Shown here in pieces: positions 61,355 through 64,000 of a stretch of DNA of 64,000 nt; the first letter of the stretch is position 1, and the number at the start of each line of letters is the position of its first letter. The position numbers and the translations under genes are program-made. The stretch covers positions 1 to 64,000 of the forward strand of contig NZ_FNNS01000006.1 of assembly GCF_900106795.1 (NCBI RefSeq). The letters are read 5' to 3'. Origin of the DNA: Aequorivita viscosa (lineage in GTDB: Bacteria > Bacteroidota > Bacteroidia > Flavobacteriales > Flavobacteriaceae). The notes under the pieces were generated by a model. That model worked only from the letters and a program-made list of their open reading frames with translations. It was not told where the DNA came from and made no database searches.

Positions 61355-62266
61355 TTGAGTTTAACTAATTTTTTCTTCAAGATAATTTATAACGGTCAAA
61401 TCAATTTTCTTTTGAGGAATACAATGTATCCGTTTCATAAACTTCTCAAACCATCCATCCAAATCCCTCCATCAGGAATAATTAGTTTAAAAACTGATTC
61501 TGGACATATTAAAATTGCCACAAATCAAACAAGTTATCTTACAAAGTTACTATTTTGGGAGGGCTATAAAAGTTTCGAGTATTCTGAAATATTTGAAACG
61601 CTTTCAAAAAAAGCAGATTGTTTTTTCGATATTGGTGCAAATATAGGTTACTACTCGCTTCTTGCTTCAAAAGCAAACCCAAGCCTAAAAATTTTTGCTT
61701 TCGAACCCGCAACTGGACCGAAGTATTATTTAAAAAAAAATATTTCTTTAAATAATTTAAATAACAGCATTATTCCTGTCGAATATGCACTATCCAAAGA
61801 ATCCCACGATATTGATTTCTATGAAGTGAAAAGTAGTAAATACGACTATCTGGATAAAAATTTATCAGGAGAACACAATACAGGTACAAAAACGAAAACA
61901 AGGAATTTTGTAAAAACCACGGTTAAGGCAATAAGCTTAGTCAATTTCATAAAAGACAAAAACATACAAAAAATCGATTTAATAAAAATTGATACTGAAG
62001 GAACAGAAGTCGAAATTTTGGAATCGGGAAAGGAATATATTGAGAGGTTTAAACCCATTGTAATCTGTGAAACGCTATTTAATACAACTGAAAATCTATT
62101 GACTGATTTTTTCACTAGGATTGGTTACGATTTCTACAATCATTCCAAGAATGGATTAAAAAAGGTTGATACATTATACAGGTTGCAAGATGATGGAATT
62201 AGGAATTGTTTTTTTGTGCCAAAAGAGAAAAGTCATTTAATAGCTGAGTTTCTGTCCGAAAATTAA
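61355..62266 (+). CDS. FkbM-family SAM-dependent methyltransferase
   Basis: 303 residues. CFFDIGANIGYYSLLASKANP is the SAM-binding motif, with FAFEPATGPKYYLKKNI and the family block KIDLIKIDTEGTEVEILESGKEYIERFKPIVICE. FkbM methyltransferases O-methylate sugars or polyketides; next to a glycosyltransferase this suggests methylation of a surface glycan. The start is TTG 61355; the first in-frame ATG (61424) would remove a conserved N-terminal helix. It ends 5 bases before the GT2 gene. Confidence 0.88.
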   Translation: MSLTNFFFKIIYNGQINFLLRNTMYPFHKLLKPSIQIPPSGIISLKTDSGHIKIATNQTSYLTKLLFWEGYKSFEYSEIFETLSKKADCFFDIGANIGYYSLLASKANPSLKIFAFEPATGPKYYLKKNISLNNLNNSIIPVEYALSKESHDIDFYEVKSSKYDYLDKNLSGEHNTGTKTKTRNFVKTTVKAISLVNFIKDKNIQKIDLIKIDTEGTEVEILESGKEYIERFKPIVICETLFNTTENLLTDFFTRIGYDFYNHSKNGLKKVDTLYRLQDDGIRNCFFVPKEKSHLIAEFLSEN

Positions 62267-62271
62267 TTCAT

Positions 62272-63144
62272 TTGGATTTCCACATCATCATACCTGCCCA
62301 TAACGAAGGAGCATATTTACTTCAAACGCTTCAATCTTTAGTAGAACAAACTTTTCTTCCGAAGAAAATTACGATAGTAAACGATGGTTCAACTGACGGA
62401 ACCCAGAGAATAATCGACAGCTTTTCTGAAGAGTATAGTTTCATCAAAGGCATTTATCACAACCTGCCCATCCAGCAGACGGGTTCAGAAGAAGCGCATG
62501 CTCCTGGAAGTAAAGTAATCAATGCCTTTTATCGCGGTTTAGAGGCAAATAATGACAATTTCGATATTATTTGCAAGTTTGACGCCGACCTAATTTTCCC
62601 AACTAATTATTTAGAAAAAATTGCTACTATTTTTGAAAGTGATCCCAAAATCGGAATGGCCGGAGGTTTTTGTTATATCGAAAAATCTGGGCAATGGGTT
62701 TTAGAAAATCTAACCAATAAAGACCACATTCGCGGTGCGCTGAAAGCATATCGAAAAGCTTGTTTTAAAGAAATTGGAGGTTTGAAAAACGCAATGGGCT
62801 GGGACACCGTAGACGAACTTCTAGCTCAATATAACGGCTGGAAAATAAAAACGGATACTTCGCTTCACGTAAAACATCTGAAACATACAGGGAAAGTGTA
62901 TACCAAAGCCGCAAAATTTAAGCAAGGTGAAGCTTTTTACAAATTGCGTTATGGCTTTTGGCTTACCTTTATCGCTTCAGGAAAATTGGCTTCCAGAAAA
63001 AGAAGTTTGCGATTTTTTATGGATTGTATGAAAGGATATTACAAGGCAAAAAAAGATAATCTGGAGTTTATGGTTTCAAAAAAAGAAGGCGAGTTTATCA
63101 GAAAACTGCGTTGGCAGAATATTTTACGGAAGATTGGGATTTAA
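62272..63144 (+). CDS. GT2 glycosyltransferase
   Basis: 290 residues. DFHIIIPAHNEGAYLLQTLQSL, TIVNDGSTDGTQ and CKFDADLIFPTNYLEKI carry the GT-A nucleotide-sugar and metal-binding Asp residues; RGALKAYRKACFKEIGGLKNAMGWDTVDE is the acceptor-side block. No membrane helix is evident. The start is TTG 62272. It is coupled to the FkbM methyltransferase gene upstream, so both likely modify one glycan. Confidence 0.88.
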   Translation: MDFHIIIPAHNEGAYLLQTLQSLVEQTFLPKKITIVNDGSTDGTQRIIDSFSEEYSFIKGIYHNLPIQQTGSEEAHAPGSKVINAFYRGLEANNDNFDIICKFDADLIFPTNYLEKIATIFESDPKIGMAGGFCYIEKSGQWVLENLTNKDHIRGALKAYRKACFKEIGGLKNAMGWDTVDELLAQYNGWKIKTDTSLHVKHLKHTGKVYTKAAKFKQGEAFYKLRYGFWLTFIASGKLASRKRSLRFFMDCMKGYYKAKKDNLEFMVSKKEGEFIRKLRWQNILRKIGI

Positions 63145-63155
63145 CTTTTGACGAC

Positions 63156-63937
63156 TTATTCTGTATCAGGCTTGTAACCTATTTGCTTTCTTGGTTTCTC
63201 ATTATCTTTCTTTTCAATCAGTTCGTCCAAGTAATTAAAGACCAATTCTATATTTTTAGAATGGCTCGTCAGCTTCTTTTTTATTTCTTCGATATCAAGT
63301 TTCAAGCTCAAATTATCAATCAAGGCTTCTCGCATTTGCGCAAAAACTTCAATAATCCTAATACTCATTTGTGTAGCTCTTTCTCCTGTCAGCACTTTGG
63401 CTAAGTGCAATACACCGTGTTCTGTAAATACGTAAGGCAATGAACCACCTAGGTGTTGTTTGAAAGGTATCGCATTTTGCGATACCATAAAATCTGTTTC
63501 TATTTCCGTCAACCTGAACATTATACCCTGTAAAATAATCACGACATTGTATACTCAAATTAATATTAAATGCTGTGGAAACTTTTCTTTATTTCTTTTT
63601 GATTGTCCGCAACACATCATAATGCTGTGAATTGTGACATTATAACAACTTTTATATGTAGTCTCAAATAGTAAATACTTTTTTTATTCTGCATTAATCA
63701 CCGTAATCTGTGGGATATCTTTCACATTCTCAGATTTTTGGTTCCCGCTGATCTCACAGATACTCGCAGACTTTTTTACTTGTATGGCAAAAAGCGGATA
63801 TACAAATTTCTTTTTACCAGTTCCCGCAATCGGATGTTCTTTACATCATAAAGCTCCACTAAATCCTTATCTAACATAACTTTCTGACCTCTAACCAAAA
63901 AAATTTTATTTCTAATCACTTCATTGGGTATAATATC
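63156..63937 (-). pseudogene. ORF6N-domain gene disrupted by a repeat element
   Basis: The N-terminal part is at 63806-63937 (IIPNEVIRNKIFLVRGQKVM, LDKDLVELYDVKNIRLRELV, KRN) and the C-terminal part at 63156-63546 (FRLTEIETDFMVSQNAIPFK, LPYVFTEHGVLHLAKVL, then helical). Between them lies a 259-bp element. Deleting it joins KRN to CRDYFTGY and MFRLT with the exact eight residues usual in the family, apart from one extra A. ORF6N domains are DNA-binding parts of phage antirepressor-like proteins. Without the N-terminal half the remaining frame (GTG 63542) is unlikely to work. No ordinary start codon was seen for the N-terminal part. Confidence 0.8.
63547..63805 (+). mobile_element. Repeat element family 1, copy B (259 bp) inserted in the ORF6N gene
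   Basis: Starts TTGTATAC (63547-63554) and ends GATATACAA (63797-63805), giving inverted termini. The core 63601-63805 aligns with 46571-46763 (opposite strand) over about 195-205 bases with a single gap of about seven bases. It lies exactly in the break of the ORF6N gene. It has no coding frame. No target duplication longer than 1-2 bases is evident. The region beyond, 63938-64000, shows nothing else. Confidence 0.7.
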
Positions 63938-64000
63938 TCAAATTTAACAATCTTCAATTAGACCCCACAATTTCACCATTTACATTTAACGGACAACAAT

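Noticed and set aside
63156-63542. Intact 128-codon phage-type gene starting at GTG 63542
   Set aside because: The DNA-binding N-terminal half lies across the repeat element at 63806-63937, so the frame is the tail of a disrupted gene.

Overview
The window comes from an AT-rich chromosome of the phylum Bacteroidota, most likely a (marine) Flavobacteriaceae member; the genus cannot be fixed from sequence alone. The evidence is: secreted proteins with type IX secretion (T9SS) C-terminal sorting domains, lipoproteins with acidic residues just after the lipobox cysteine, weak or absent Shine-Dalgarno sequences, many TTG/GTG starts, and at least a dozen TAnnTTTG -7 promoter boxes just upstream of genes. 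No rRNA, tRNA, CRISPR array or intact phage was seen.

Layout. 1-2761 is the N-terminal 920 residues of a giant secreted modular protein that runs off the left edge. 3.0-8.2 kb holds glutaryl-CoA dehydrogenase, a decayed IS110-family transposase, a membrane-tethered EEP-fold protein and a T9SS beta-helix protein. 8.4-18.4 kb holds a PLP decarboxylase, an HI0933-type flavoprotein, a ParE-like toxin-antitoxin pair, a DUF1697 remnant, aconitase, a tiny HExxH protein, a D-cysteine desulfhydrase-like enzyme, a glucosaminidase-LysM lipoprotein and hemL. 18.4-23 kb holds two Spy/CpxP-like periplasmic proteins, lysS, a Pmp3 peptide and two lipoproteins. 23.2-28 kb is an Fe-S/electron-transfer cluster (mrp, nfu, ferredoxin reductase, ferredoxin), then an alkyltransferase-like protein, a LysE exporter and trmB. 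28.4-36 kb holds glycosyltransferases, a PhoR/PhoB-type two-component system, a T9SS protein and a LuxE-like protein. 36-41.5 kb holds mpl, a TPR protein, a DUF4136 lipoprotein, obgE and adk. 42-46.5 kb holds an M23 lipoprotein, two paralogous C1q-like secreted proteins, a thioredoxin, a hotdog thioesterase and a GNAT. 46.9-49.2 kb is purK-purE split by a broken Doc-type toxin module. 49-56 kb holds an M3 peptidase, a DUF2135 lipoprotein, a T9SS M28 peptidase, an ECF sigma factor with a small zinc anti-sigma-like partner, and a UbiA-like membrane protein. 56-63 kb holds gcvP, a KAS III-like enzyme, a LamG T9SS protein, an FkbM methyltransferase and a GT2 glycosyltransferase. The right end is an ORF6N gene cut in two by a repeat element.

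Most of the window is ordinary housekeeping and surface biology. The parts not explained by genes are small non-autonomous elements. One family (about 258 bp, ends TTGTATAC/GTATACAA) is present twice in inverted orientation; one copy sits inside the ORF6N gene, and its removal restores the expected spacing of the protein. A second, unrelated 172-bp foldback element has AACTAGTG termini. Other signals worth checking are a possible -1 frameshift at the antitoxin start, several promoters whose -7 box ends 4-6 bases before the start codon (leaderless transcripts), a 28-codon Cys-rich ORF in the hemL leader, and a 16-bp palindrome upstream of the M23 gene. I did not find a convincing new multi-gene system.
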